Source: Bradyrhizobium hipponense (GTDB lineage: Bacteria; Pseudomonadota; Alphaproteobacteria; Rhizobiales; Xanthobacteraceae). Taken from it: a DNA stretch of 64,000 bases. Below are positions 36,499 through 45,587 of the stretch, piece after piece (the stretch's first letter is position 1; each line of letters starts with the position of its first letter). The notes beneath the pieces were generated by a model that ran no database searches, was not told the origin of the DNA, and was given only the letters and a program-made list of their open reading frames with translations. The position numbers and the translations under genes were made by a program. Location of the stretch: contig NZ_VSTH01000014.1 of the NCBI RefSeq assembly GCF_008123965.1, forward strand, positions 1-64,000. Reading direction: 5' to 3'.

Positions 36499-36627
36499 TC
36501 ATGCGGTGTCGGGCAGGCTGCCGGCCGGGCTCGCGGGATCCGCGGCCTTGGGCAGTTCCTGGGCCAGAATCCGGCTCAGCTGGTCGACCGGGAAGCCGTC
36601 GCGGGCGGCCAGCTGGCGGCGTTCAAA
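36499..36627 (-). pseudogene. YidB/DUF937-like C-terminal remnant
   Basis: 42 residues in frame with no start, bounded upstream by an in-frame TGA (36628-36630). It reads LAARDGFPVDQLSRILAQEL and ends SPAGSLPDTA. This resembles the C-terminal end of YidB-type DUF937 proteins. The remainder is absent; the GST gene stops 12 nt away. The family match is by eye and weak. Confidence 0.3.
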
Positions 36628-36639
36628 TCACCATCCTGG

Positions 36640-37302
36640 CTACACGGTCTCGAACCTTGCGATGACGAGCGTTTCGGCGAGTCCGTCGCGAGTCCATTCC
36701 TGGAACGCCGGCAGCGCCATCATCGTGTCCATATAGGCTTTGGCCTCGGGCCCGACGTCGATCGCATAGGTGCGGAAGCGGTGCACGACCGGCGCGTACA
36801 TTGCATCCGCCGCGCCGAATCCGCCGAACAGGAACGGTCCGTTGGCACCGTGGCGCGCCCTGCACTCGCGCCAGATCTCCTGGATGCGCGCGATGTTGGA
36901 GAGCGCATCCGCCGACAATGCCACCGGACGCACGGGACGATGCAGGTTCATGCCGCATTCGTTGCGCAAGGCCATGAAGCCGGAATGCATCTCCGCGCAG
37001 ACCGAACGGGCATGCGCGCGAGCGGCAACGTCAGCGGGCCACAGCTTCGCGTCCGGATAGCGCTCGGCGATGTATTCGATGATGCTCAGCGAATCCCACA
37101 CTGTGATGTCACCGTCGACCAGCACCGGCACCTTGCCGGCGCGGCTGAAGCTCAGGATCTGTTGCTTGTCCGCCGGATTGTCGGTGTAGAGCGGGATGAC
37201 GGTCTCCTCGAACGCAATGCCATTGGCGCGCAGCGCGAGCCAGGGCCGCATCGACCATGACGAGTAGTTCTTGTTGCCGATCGCAAGCTTCAACGCTGCC
37301 AT
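36640..37302 (-). CDS. Glutathione S-transferase family protein
   Basis: 220 residues with the thioredoxin-like N-domain (LAIGNKNYSSWSMRPWLALR) carrying the catalytic Ser pair near residue 13-14, as in zeta/beta-type GSTs. The GKVPVLVDGD cis-Pro segment and SLSIIEYIAERYPDAKLWP follow, then the helical C-domain (PFLFGGFGAADAMYAPV). Substrate unknown. I took the start MAALKLAIG at 37302. Confidence 0.88.
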   Translation of the reverse strand: MAALKLAIGNKNYSSWSMRPWLALRANGIAFEETVIPLYTDNPADKQQILSFSRAGKVPVLVDGDITVWDSLSIIEYIAERYPDAKLWPADVAARAHARSVCAEMHSGFMALRNECGMNLHRPVRPVALSADALSNIARIQEIWRECRARHGANGPFLFGGFGAADAMYAPVVHRFRTYAIDVGPEAKAYMDTMMALPAFQEWTRDGLAETLVIARFETV

Positions 37303-37425
37303 GTCACCAGTCCTTCCCAAGTCTTATGGATGCGGCTGCTTTTAGCGCCATCGTCTGCCGCCAATCAATCGTTGCCGCATTGGGCCATGCGTGGCAATCG
37401 TGGCGATCCTCGCGAGGAGAGCGAC

Positions 37426-38151
37426 ATGAGCAGGCATTGGGTCGACATCACCGCCGTCGGCTTCTTCATCATCGAATGGACGGTCTATGCCCTGACGCTG
37501 GAGCACTCGGCCTACGGCCGCGACAGCCTGTCGGCGCGCATGAACCGCTATCGCGAGGTCTGGGTCCGCCGCCTGCTCGACCGTGACACCCGCATGGTCG
37601 ACATGCAGATCATGGCCTCGCTCCAGAACGGCACCGCCTTCTTCGCCTCGACCAGCCTGTTCGCGCTCGGCGGCGCGCTGGCGCTGCTGCACGCCACCAA
37701 CGACGCCATCACCATCCTGAGTAAGCTGCCGATCGATCTCAGCCCCTCGCCGGCGCTGTGGGAATTGAAATGCGTCGGCCTGGTGCTGATCTGCGTCTAC
37801 GCCTTTTTCAAGTTCGCCTGGGCCTATCGCCTGTTCAACTACGTCGCGATCCTGTTCGGCGGCATGCCGCCGGCCTCGCAGCGCGACACGCCAGAGGCCG
37901 AGGCGCACGTGATCCGCACCTCGCGCCTGTTCGAATCCGCCGGCCGCCATTTCAACCGCGGCCAGCGCGCCTTCTTCTTCGCGCTCGGCTATCTCGGCTG
38001 GTTCGTCAGCCCGTGGCTGCTGTTTGTGACCACGGCCGCCGTGGTGATCGTGACCTGGCGGCGCCAGTTCGCGTCGAGCGCGTGGGAGGCAATGGCGCCT
38101 GAGGTTGTCATGGATGGCGGGGAGATGCGGAAGAGTCGGTTCCAAGGATGA
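37426..38151 (+). CDS. DUF599 family membrane protein
   Basis: 241 residues with four hydrophobic segments (about 9-27, 65-87, 112-136, 188-213). Family parts include MNRYREVWVRRLLDRDTRMV, DMQIMASLQNGTAFFAST and FKFAWAYRLFNYVAILFGG, the DUF599 signature of inner-membrane proteins with no known function. AGGAGAGCGAC precedes the ATG at 37426. Confidence 0.87.
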   Translation: MSRHWVDITAVGFFIIEWTVYALTLEHSAYGRDSLSARMNRYREVWVRRLLDRDTRMVDMQIMASLQNGTAFFASTSLFALGGALALLHATNDAITILSKLPIDLSPSPALWELKCVGLVLICVYAFFKFAWAYRLFNYVAILFGGMPPASQRDTPEAEAHVIRTSRLFESAGRHFNRGQRAFFFALGYLGWFVSPWLLFVTTAAVVIVTWRRQFASSAWEAMAPEVVMDGGEMRKSRFQG

Positions 38152-38183
38152 GGCGATGGAGTGTCACACCGCTCTCACCACAT

Positions 38184-38263
38184 CGTCATTCCTAGCGAAG
38201 CGAAGCAATCCAGACTGCCGCCGCGGAGGGATTCTGGATTGCTTCGCTGCGCTCGCAATGATG
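38184..38263. repeat. Long palindromic repeat, family A, copy 2
   Basis: Same arms as 5041-5126: CGTCATTC at left, GAAGCAATCCAG internally, CTGGATTGCTTCGC and CGCTCGCAATGATG at right. The outer left arm is partly degraded (CCTAGCG for GCGAGGA). Confidence 0.88.
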
Positions 38264-38362
38264 GAGTATGAGGCGGCAGGTCCGCGCTTCCAGCTTGCAT
38301 TTTGAATTGCAGACTTCTGGCCTCGCCCCACCTGCTGTTCCGCGGACATCGCGAGACGCTAC

Positions 38363-39301
38363 TCAAGACCCGCCAAAATCCCGCGGCGAGAATGGCAGGT
38401 CCATCACCTTCCATTCCCCGTATTTGTCTGCCGGCAGCATCTTGTAGGGCTGGCAGGCTTGCAGCGCGCTCATCGCGGATTTCACGAGGGCGACGCCCTT
38501 TGCGGATGGCGGGGCTTCGATCAGGATCGGCTCACGCGCCAGCGTGCCGTCGGTGGCGAGCACCGTGCGCAGCTTGATGTGCAAATTGTCGGTCGGCTCG
38601 ACCCCGGCCGGTAGTTTTGCGCAACTCCTCAAGTGCCGGCGAAGCTCGGCGATCACCTCGGGCGGAAGCTTCGCACTGATCGAATCCTTGGCATCGCCGC
38701 CGTCGTCCTTGGGCGCGTCCTTCGGCTCGGGCGGCAATTCCGGCGGCAGGCCCAGCATGATACCGTACTTGACGGTGACGTCAGGCTCGGGGGCCTGATA
38801 GGCCGGCAGCGCGGCCTGGGGCTGCGGCATCGCTTGTGGCTGCGGTGCCGGCTGAGACTGCAGCCGCGGCAACGGCTGTTGTGGCGGCGATGGCTGAGGC
38901 TGTTTCTGCTGCGCTGGCTGCTCGGGCAAGGCCTGCTGCTGCGACGCTTGCGACGCGGCTTGCTGCTTGGTCGCAGGCTTCGCCGCTGCGTCCGCCTTCT
39001 CCTTGTCGGTGAAATCCAGCTTCGGCAGCTTCAGATCGGGCGGCGGCTCCGGCGGTTTCTCCTTCGCCTCTTGCTTGACCTCTTGCTTGACGTCTTGCTT
39101 GAGGTCTTGCTTGACCTCTTCCTTGGCCTTCTCCTCCTCCTGCTTCACCTGCTCCGGCGTAACCATGTCGACCGACACCGTTTCGGGCGCCGCGGGGTGA
39201 AACGGATGGACCTCGCTGATCAGGATGATCAGCCCCACCAGCGTCAGATGCGCGATCGCCGACGCTGCAATGTCCGTCCGTATGATCTTCCGCGATTCCA
39301 T
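38363..39301 (-). CDS. TolA/TonB-like energy-transducing protein
   Basis: 312 residues. One N-terminal helix (about residues 10-29) anchors it in the inner membrane, then a Lys/Glu-rich helical part with VKQD/VKQE tetrapeptide repeats (about 55-80), a Gln/Pro-rich linker (about 110-175) and a C-terminal globular domain (VIAELRRHLRSCAKLPAGVE). This is the TolA plan of anchor, extended domain II and compact domain III. No tolQRB genes are adjacent, so it is a TolA-like paralogue rather than a proven TolA. Confidence 0.78.
   Translation of the reverse strand: MESRKIIRTDIAASAIAHLTLVGLIILISEVHPFHPAAPETVSVDMVTPEQVKQEEEKAKEEVKQDLKQDVKQEVKQEAKEKPPEPPPDLKLPKLDFTDKEKADAAAKPATKQQAASQASQQQALPEQPAQQKQPQPSPPQQPLPRLQSQPAPQPQAMPQPQAALPAYQAPEPDVTVKYGIMLGLPPELPPEPKDAPKDDGGDAKDSISAKLPPEVIAELRRHLRSCAKLPAGVEPTDNLHIKLRTVLATDGTLAREPILIEAPPSAKGVALVKSAMSALQACQPYKMLPADKYGEWKVMDLPFSPRDFGGS
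39067..39126. repeat. 12-bp tandem repeat within the TolA-like gene
   Basis: Five units of CCTCTTGCTTGA or close variants (the last degenerate), coding on the minus strand for the VKQD/VKQE repeat. Unit length is a multiple of three, so gain or loss keeps the frame. Confidence 0.85.
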
Positions 39302-39350
39302 CGACCGGTCTTGGGTTGCCGCGCTGGTCCTAGCATACCGGATCGCCCTC

Positions 39351-40169
39351 TCAATCCCATTTCGGCGCGAAGCCGAAATCGGTCAGGCGCCCCTTCGGGC
39401 TGGCCAGCGCCGCGACCTGCGCCATCTCGTCGTCCATCAGCGCGAAATCGAAGATCTCGATGTTTTCCGACAGCCGCTCGACGCGCGAAGTGCGCGGGAT
39501 CGCGGAAATATTCTGCTGCACCAGCCAGCGCAGGCAGATTTGCGCCGGCGTCTTGCGATGGGCGCGCCCGATTGCCGCAAGCGTCTGGTCGAACTTGATG
39601 CGACCCTTGGCGATCGGGCTGTAGGCAACCAGCGCCAGGCCGTGCCGGTCGCAAGCCGCCCTCACCTTGGCCTGGTCGAGATAGGGGTGATATTCGACTT
39701 GGTTGCAGACGAGCGGCTCCGTACACAGCGCGACCGCCTCTTCGATCAGGGTTACCGTGAAATTAGACACGCCGATGTGGTGCGTCAGGCCCATCCGCTT
39801 GGCATGCGCCAGCGCGCCCAGCGTCTCCGCCAGCGGCACATGCGGATTGGGCCAGTGCAGCAGCAACAGGTCGACGGACGGAAGCCGCAGCCGCGCCAGG
39901 CTCTCCTTGACCGAGCGCTCGAGATCGTGGGGCGCGAAATGGTTGGTCCAGACCTTGGTGGTGAGGAAGACGTCATCACGCCGCACGCCCGAGGACCGCA
40001 TTCCATCGCCGACCTCGCGCTCATTATCATAGGCCTGCGCGGTGTCGATGTGGCGGTAGCCGAGCCGGAGTGCCTGCTCGACCACGCGCGCGCAGGTCCG
40101 CCCGCTCAGCTCCCAGGTCCCCAGCCCGATCGCCGGGATTTTTGCGCCATTGGCCTCGACGAACAGCAT
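39351..40169 (-). CDS. Aldo/keto reductase (2,5-diketo-gluconate reductase type)
   Basis: 272 residues, complete. Catalytic tetrad: Asp and Tyr in RHIDTAQAYDNE (about 41-52), Lys in LTTKVWTNHF, His in LLLLHWPNPH. The NADPH-binding end is IPRTSRVERLSENIEIFDF. It reduces carbonyls with NADPH; substrate unknown. Unlike the copy at 19616-20640, the frame is intact. Confidence 0.9.
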   Translation of the reverse strand: MLFVEANGAKIPAIGLGTWELSGRTCARVVEQALRLGYRHIDTAQAYDNEREVGDGMRSSGVRRDDVFLTTKVWTNHFAPHDLERSVKESLARLRLPSVDLLLLHWPNPHVPLAETLGALAHAKRMGLTHHIGVSNFTVTLIEEAVALCTEPLVCNQVEYHPYLDQAKVRAACDRHGLALVAYSPIAKGRIKFDQTLAAIGRAHRKTPAQICLRWLVQQNISAIPRTSRVERLSENIEIFDFALMDDEMAQVAALASPKGRLTDFGFAPKWD

Positions 40170-40290
40170 GAGGAATCCTCTCTGTCGAAGTCGCCCCCAG
40201 GTCGCATTATGGACCCCGCCGGTGACAGTGCCAACGGAGGCTGCAGCACGCGAGGCGGTTATTCAGCGCAACCCTAACGGGACATTGGCG

Positions 40291-40587
40291 TCAGGCTTTG
40301 GCGAGCGCCTGGAACACCGTCTCCGGCGCATGCGCGATCACGGCGAGCAGCGCGCGGGCGGGTCCCCGCGGGGCGCGCTTGCCCTGCTCCCAGTTGCGGA
40401 TGGTCTCGACGGGCACCCCCAATTTGGCGGCAAACTCCATCTGGGTGAGGCAGGCGCGGCGGCGCAAATCGCGCACCGCAAGCGGACTGGCTTCGGCGGC
40501 CGGGCTTGGCATCGCGGGCTGGACCGGAAACTCCTGCCCGTCCCGCATTTCAACGATCCTTCCGTCCGCCTTCAGCCGCAACCGCAT
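40291..40587 (-). CDS. XRE-type helix-turn-helix regulator
   Basis: 98 residues. The N-terminal part (MRLRLKADGRIVEMRDGQEF) is a short beta-like extension; residues about 36-90 are a Cro/C1-type HTH (ACLTQMEFAAKLGVPVETIR followed by NWEQGKRAP). This resembles NadS/HigA-type antitoxin regulators, but no toxin gene is adjacent. GGGGGA lies 6 nt before the ATG at 40587. Confidence 0.8.
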   Translation of the reverse strand: MRLRLKADGRIVEMRDGQEFPVQPAMPSPAAEASPLAVRDLRRRACLTQMEFAAKLGVPVETIRNWEQGKRAPRGPARALLAVIAHAPETVFQALAKA

Positions 40588-40720
40588 GCTCATTCCCCCA
40601 GGCACGGGCTATGATGCGGCAGGCCGCTTAAGTTCGGATTAAAGATAGCAGACTCGTGCCCCGGACGTGGCAGAGCGCGCCCCGGGACACGAGAGTGAGG
40701 GCACTCCCGCTACCCGCCCC

Positions 40721-40808
40721 CGTCATTGCGAGGAGCTCTTGCGACGAAGCAATCCAGACTGCCGCCCGTGGAGGGAGTCTGGATTGCTTCGCTGCGCTCG
40801 CAATGACG
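40721..40808. repeat. Long palindromic repeat, family A, copy 3
   Basis: CGTCATTGCGAGGAGC at left, GACGAAGCAATCCAG internally, then the complement ending CGCTCGCAATGACG. It lies between the XRE gene and the mgtE stop and is close to copy 1 in sequence. Confidence 0.9.
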
Positions 40809-40829
40809 AGGAGAGAGTATGCGCCCGCC

Positions 40830-42251
40830 CTACTTCAGCCCGAACCACAGGGTGGCGATGCCGAGGAAGGAGAAGAAGCCGACAACGTCGGTCACGGTCG
40901 TGACGAAGGTGCCGGAGGCCACGGCCGGGTCGGCCCGCACCCGGTCCAGTGCCATCGGGATCAGGATGCCGCCGAGCGCACCTGCCAACAGATTGCAGAT
41001 GATCGCGAGCCCAATGACGATACCGAGGCCCGGGATCTTGAACCAGACGACCGCCGCGATCCCCGTGATCACGGCGAAGGCAAGACCGTTGACGAGGCCA
41101 ACCAGACCCTCGCGCATCACCACGCGAAAGGCATTGAAAGAGCCGAGCTCGCGGGTGGCCAGCGCACGCACCGCGACCGTCATGGTCTGGGTCGCGGCGT
41201 TGCCGCCCTGGCTTGCGACGATCGGCGCCAACACGGCGAGCGCCACCATCTTCTCGAGCTGGCCCTCGAACAGGCCGAGCACTGAGGATGCCAGGAAGGC
41301 GGTGGCCAGATTGACCAGCAGCCAGTTGAACCGCGCCCGCGCAATGGTGAACACGGTGTCGGAGAGCTCTTCGTCGCTGTTGACGCCGCCCAGTGCCTTG
41401 AGGTCCTCGTCCGCCTCTTCCTCGATCACGTCGACGACGTCGTCGACGGTGATGACACCGACGAGGCGGTCCTGAGTGTCGAGCACGGGCGCCGCGACCA
41501 GATTGTACTTGCCGAACATGCGCGCCACCTCTTCCTGGTCCTCCAGGACGGAGACGCGGCGGCGATCCTCGTCGGTCAATTCGGCGAGCGCGATCGGGCG
41601 GCGGGCGCGGAGCAGGACGTCGAGGGGGATCGCGCCCTGCCAGTGCTGGTCCTTGTCGACGACGTAGATCTCGTAGAAGCGGTCGGGCAGATCCGGCGTC
41701 TCGCGCATGTAGTCGATCGCCTGGCCGACGGTGAAATCCTGCGGCACCGCGATGAACTCGGTCTGCATGCGCCGGCCGGCGGAATTTTCCGGATAAAGAA
41801 GGCTGCGCTCGAGCGCGACGCGCTCTTGCAGCGGCAGCTTCTCGAGGATCTCCTCCTGATCGGCGTGGTCGAGGGCTTCGAGCAGCTCGACGGCGTCGTC
41901 GGATTCGAGCTCGCGGACACCCTCGGCCACCGTCTCCGGCGGCAGCTCCTCGAGGATCTCCTCGCGCACGCCCTCGTCGAGCTCGTTCAGCGCCGAGAAG
42001 TCGAAGTCGCGCCCGGTGAGCTCGACCAGGCGGACGCGGTCGCCGGGCTCGAGAGCCCCGATCAGATCGCCGAGATCGGCCTCGTGCAGCTCGGCAACGA
42101 TGGCACGCAACAGCGCGCTGTCGCCGCCTTCGATCGCGTGCGCAATCTCCTCGACGAATTCGTGACGAATTTCGCCGTCTTCATTGCGCATCGGAACGTG
42201 GTCGAGTACCGAGGCCTCGGCGGAGGTGGCAACGTCCATATGTTCGTCCAT
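40830..42251 (-). CDS. mgtE: Magnesium transporter MgtE
   Basis: 473 residues with the three MgtE parts: an N-terminal alpha-superhelical Mg-sensor (about 20-155), a CBS pair (about 160-285, with DRLVGVITVDDVVDVIEEE), and a five-helix channel domain (about 310-470; ALAVLAPIVASQGGNAATQT contains the conserved NAATQT pore motif). Mg2+ binding to the cytosolic part closes the channel. I preferred the start MDEHMDVA at 42251; the upstream frame is antisense to another gene. Confidence 0.93.
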   Translation of the reverse strand: MDEHMDVATSAEASVLDHVPMRNEDGEIRHEFVEEIAHAIEGGDSALLRAIVAELHEADLGDLIGALEPGDRVRLVELTGRDFDFSALNELDEGVREEILEELPPETVAEGVRELESDDAVELLEALDHADQEEILEKLPLQERVALERSLLYPENSAGRRMQTEFIAVPQDFTVGQAIDYMRETPDLPDRFYEIYVVDKDQHWQGAIPLDVLLRARRPIALAELTDEDRRRVSVLEDQEEVARMFGKYNLVAAPVLDTQDRLVGVITVDDVVDVIEEEADEDLKALGGVNSDEELSDTVFTIARARFNWLLVNLATAFLASSVLGLFEGQLEKMVALAVLAPIVASQGGNAATQTMTVAVRALATRELGSFNAFRVVMREGLVGLVNGLAFAVITGIAAVVWFKIPGLGIVIGLAIICNLLAGALGGILIPMALDRVRADPAVASGTFVTTVTDVVGFFSFLGIATLWFGLK

Positions 42252-42334
42252 GGCGCGCCTCTCCGTTTGACAGGTCGGGTCAGGTGGTCTCAGCTGATCG
42301 TTCAGGCAATACCCACAAGGCATTAGCGAGCGCA

Positions 42335-43141
42335 ATGGCAAAGATGCATCAACCGAGGTGGACCTCAATGCCGGCGGGCGCGCTGCTCGCCGCCCTGATC
42401 GGCATCGCCTGTGCTGATGCCGCCAACTGTCCGCGCAAGGGAGCGCTCGGCACCTCACGGGTGCTGAGCGTCGATGCCAAGACGACGCCACGGGTCGGAT
42501 TGAAGAGCTTTCCCCAGACGCTGCCTCTCGCCGATCACGAGGTCGTGCTGACCTTCGACGATGGCCCGCATCCGCCGACCACCTCGAAGGTGCTGGCCGC
42601 GCTGGCGCAGGAATGCGTGCACGCGACCTTCTTCCTGATCGGCCTGCCCGCCTCCGAGCATCCCGACATGGTCAAGCGCATCGCCCGCGAGGGCCACACG
42701 ATCGGCCACCACACCTGGTCGCATGCGTTCATGGCGCGGATCCCGTTCGACAAGGCGAGGAGCGAGATCGACCGCGGCATCGCAGCCAACGAAATGGCGC
42801 TGCACGGCACCTCGACGATGACGCCATCGACGCCGTTCTTCCGCTTCCCCTATTTCGAGGCGACGCCAGCCGAGCTCGACCTGCTCCAGTCGCGCGGCAT
42901 CGTCGTGTTCGGGGCCGATCTGTGGGCCAGCGACTGGGAAGACATGACGCCGGAGCAGGAGTTGAAGCTCGTCACCGAGCGCCTCGCCGCGGCCGGCAAG
43001 GGTATCATTCTCTTCCACGACCCCAAGGCGCGAACGGCCGCGATCATGCCTGCCTTCCTGCGCTATTTGCGGGAGAACGGCTACCGCGTCGTTCACGTCG
43101 TGCCGGCGGGCGCGGTGCAGAAGAATGCCGACGCGCATTGA
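42335..43141 (+). CDS. Polysaccharide deacetylase, NodB-homology (copy 1)
   Basis: 268 residues with a signal peptide (about 1-29, ACADAAN). The NodB domain shows motif 1 TFDDGPHPP (about residue 74), motif 2 HTIGHHTWSHAFM, motif 3 FFRFPYFEAT, and the C-terminal IILFHDPKARTA. It removes N-acetyl or O-acetyl groups from a periplasmic glycan. The next gene is a paralogue in tandem, 177 nt downstream. Confidence 0.88.
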   Translation: MAKMHQPRWTSMPAGALLAALIGIACADAANCPRKGALGTSRVLSVDAKTTPRVGLKSFPQTLPLADHEVVLTFDDGPHPPTTSKVLAALAQECVHATFFLIGLPASEHPDMVKRIAREGHTIGHHTWSHAFMARIPFDKARSEIDRGIAANEMALHGTSTMTPSTPFFRFPYFEATPAELDLLQSRGIVVFGADLWASDWEDMTPEQELKLVTERLAAAGKGIILFHDPKARTAAIMPAFLRYLRENGYRVVHVVPAGAVQKNADAH

Positions 43142-43318
43142 TGCCGGAATGTCACGCCGGCGCAAAATGGGGGATTTGGCGTCTGTTAACAGTCTGTTCA
43201 TGCTACGCCATGCAAACATGATGGGGACTGTTTGATAGGAAGGGACTCGCGCCTGAACCGTTTCCGGGCGCCCGCGACCTACTATGGCGGCAATCGCGCA
43301 TGAGGGCAGACCGGGTTG

Positions 43319-44572
43319 ATGATCGGCAGTAGCGTTGCTTTCCGGACGCGATCGTGGGTCGTCCTCGGTCTCGGATTTCTGACCCTCGGCTCGCCGGCGG
43401 CGCTTGCGGCCGATTGCCCCGGCCATCCGGACGCGCTCGGCACCTCGCGCACCCTCGTAGTCGACCCGCACGAGCATCCGCGGATCGGCACCATGCAGTA
43501 CCGCGAGACGCTGCCGTTGAAAGACCACGAAGTGGTCCTGACCTTCGACGACGGCCCGCTGCCGAAATATTCCAACCAGGTGCTGCAGATCCTGGCCGAT
43601 GAATGCGTCAAGGCAACCTTCTTCATCATCGGCGGCCAGGCCAAGGCCAACCCGGAAGGCGTGCGCAAGCTGGTGACGGCGGGCCACACTGTCGGCACCC
43701 ACAGCATGACCCATCCCCTGACATTCGACAGGATGCCGATCGAGAAAGCCAACGCCGAAATCAATGGTGGCATCGAGTGGACATCGGCCGCGATGACCGA
43801 TCCGTCCGCACTGGCGCCGTTCTTCCGGATCCCCGGCCTGATGCGGGCCGAAGGCGTCGAGAACCTTCTGATCTCGCGCGGCATCCAGGTCTGGAGCGCG
43901 GACTTCCCGGCCGACGACTGGCGGCACGTGTCGCCTGATCGCGTCTACCAGCTCGCGATCCAACGGCTTGAGGCCAAGGGCAAGGGCATCTTGCTGCTGC
44001 ACGACATCCAGGCCCGCACCGTCGCGGCGCTGCCAAAGATCATCCGCGACCTCAAGGCGCGCGGCTATCGCATAGTGCATGTGGTGCCGGCGACCGCCGA
44101 CCGTCCGGCGACACCGACCGCGCCGGTGGAATGGCTGCTGCATCCGCCGTCGGAGACGACGCCGATCGCGCGCTGGCCGGCCGTGCCCAATTTTGTCTAC
44201 ACGCAGACCCAAACGCTTCCGGCGCCTGACCTGGCCGATCTCAACGCGCAACCGGCGCATCAGCCGCTGTTGCCGCGCCGGACCATGGCGCAGGCGAATG
44301 TCGCCGCCATCCTGCCCGCGCCAGGCCGCGATCTCTTCGCGATTCCCGAGGGCTCGCTCGAGGTGCTGCTGTCCACGACATTGTCACGGCGCGCCGCGAC
44401 GCGGCTCGCCATGGCGGCCGAAACGACCCGCGCTCCCAAGGGAAAGGCCGCCAAGCCGCAAGCCCGGCACACCTCGCATGCGACGCCGGCCACGCCGAAG
44501 CACGTAGCCCAGCCCAACAGCGCCACGCCGCGTCCGACCCGGCCCAGTAAGCGCTATCCTACTGCCGCATGA
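43319..44572 (+). CDS. Polysaccharide deacetylase, NodB-homology (copy 2, extended)
   Basis: 417 residues. Signal peptide (about 1-29), then a NodB domain close to copy 1 (TFDDGPLPK, HTVGTHSMTHPL, FFRIPGLM, ILLLHDIQARTV). A unique C-terminal tail of about 150 residues is Ala/Pro/Thr-rich (about 260-417). In the first two motifs the paralogues share the same order and spacing. The substrate is unknown. The last 14 nt overlap the convergent gene. Confidence 0.85.
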   Translation: MIGSSVAFRTRSWVVLGLGFLTLGSPAALAADCPGHPDALGTSRTLVVDPHEHPRIGTMQYRETLPLKDHEVVLTFDDGPLPKYSNQVLQILADECVKATFFIIGGQAKANPEGVRKLVTAGHTVGTHSMTHPLTFDRMPIEKANAEINGGIEWTSAAMTDPSALAPFFRIPGLMRAEGVENLLISRGIQVWSADFPADDWRHVSPDRVYQLAIQRLEAKGKGILLLHDIQARTVAALPKIIRDLKARGYRIVHVVPATADRPATPTAPVEWLLHPPSETTPIARWPAVPNFVYTQTQTLPAPDLADLNAQPAHQPLLPRRTMAQANVAAILPAPGRDLFAIPEGSLEVLLSTTLSRRAATRLAMAAETTRAPKGKAAKPQARHTSHATPATPKHVAQPNSATPRPTRPSKRYPTAA

Positions 44573-44933
44573 TGTTGGCGACGCAGAGCAGCACGATCAG
44601 CGCCAGGAAGAGCAGGTCCATATAGGACTTCAGCTCGCCGTCGCGGCGCAGCCGGGCAACGTCCATCACGACCTGCTTGCGCGCACTCGTTCCGCCGCTG
44701 CCGTCATTGATGGGGCCCTGCAACCGCCGCGTCTCGGTCTCGAGCTTCTCGATCTTCTGGAAGAAATAGAACGAGCGCAGCGTCGAGGCTGCGCGCATGG
44801 CGCTGTAGATCAGCACCAGGATCGCGAGCATCGCCCGGTTCGGATATTTCTCCATGAAGTTCAGGCTGAAATATACCATCGCCAGGAACGCGAAATTGGT
44901 CAGGAAGCGGTAGGCGATGCTTAGAAAGACCAT
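44559..44933 (-). CDS. Small membrane protein (124 aa)
   Basis: 124 residues. Two N-terminal hydrophobic segments (about 7-25 and 33-50), a central basic/coiled stretch (EKLETETRRLQGP), and a C-terminal helix (LLFLALIVLLCVANIMRQ). No family recognised. It converges on the deacetylase with a 14-nt overlap. Confidence 0.6.
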   Translation of the reverse strand: MVFLSIAYRFLTNFAFLAMVYFSLNFMEKYPNRAMLAILVLIYSAMRAASTLRSFYFFQKIEKLETETRRLQGPINDGSGGTSARKQVVMDVARLRRDGELKSYMDLLFLALIVLLCVANIMRQ

Positions 44934-45221
44934 GCTGGCTCCACCCGAGAGAAGGCGCGCAACCGGACAAATATTGCGAATTTCGCCGGCGCCGGCGTGC
45001 AGGGCCGCAAGGCCGGCCCGAATGCCGCGCAGGCCCCTCTACGCCAACTTTGTTGCAACTAAGATAAGATCGCCGCCCGCCGGCTGCCTTTTAGCCATGC
45101 CCGGCCACAATGCAAACAACCACGGCGAGCCAACTGTTCCAGCCGCGCGCGCAACGGCTCAATGGAGATTCGGCGCAAGCCGCGATAGACTGTCGCCGCC
45201 ACTCGCATGGGGGGTCTGCCG

Positions 45222-45479
45222 ATGCCGAAGAAGGGAATCACGGGCCACGACGAATGGGTCCTCACTGAGGCCCTCGCCACCGCGCTGGTCGCGCTGGAGC
45301 AGCTCGAGGCAAAGCACCAGCCCCGCGCGCATATGGACGACATCCGGAAAATACTGTCGAACGGCAAGGAGCCGGCGGCCGTGAGCCTGCACCTCGCCCA
45401 AGCCAAATGCCGCCTGTTCCCGGACATTGATCCGCTGGAGATCTACCGGGAGTACGGCATCGGCGAGGAATATGGCTGA
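45222..45479 (+). CDS. Hypothetical small protein (85 aa)
   Basis: 85 residues starting MPKKGITGHDEWVLTEALAT, mostly helical and charged; ends YREYGIGEEYG. GGGGGT precedes the ATG at 45222. No recognised family. Confidence 0.5.
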   Translation: MPKKGITGHDEWVLTEALATALVALEQLEAKHQPRAHMDDIRKILSNGKEPAAVSLHLAQAKCRLFPDIDPLEIYREYGIGEEYG

Positions 45480-45587
45480 GGCGCGGCGATCTATCGGCCG
45501 GGCTGGGGTTGTCCAAACGACGCCCGCACGAAGCGCTGCGTGCAGCAGTAGGTTTAGACGTGAGCGGGGTGGTCATGCACCGCGCCG

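Noticed and set aside
38184..40808. Repeated palindromes as a possible CRISPR array.
   Set aside because: The copies are far apart, palindromic over their full length and have no regular spacers or cas genes.
42455..44260. Leftward frame of about 600 codons.
   Set aside because: It is the mirror of the two deacetylase genes; high GC makes long antisense frames.
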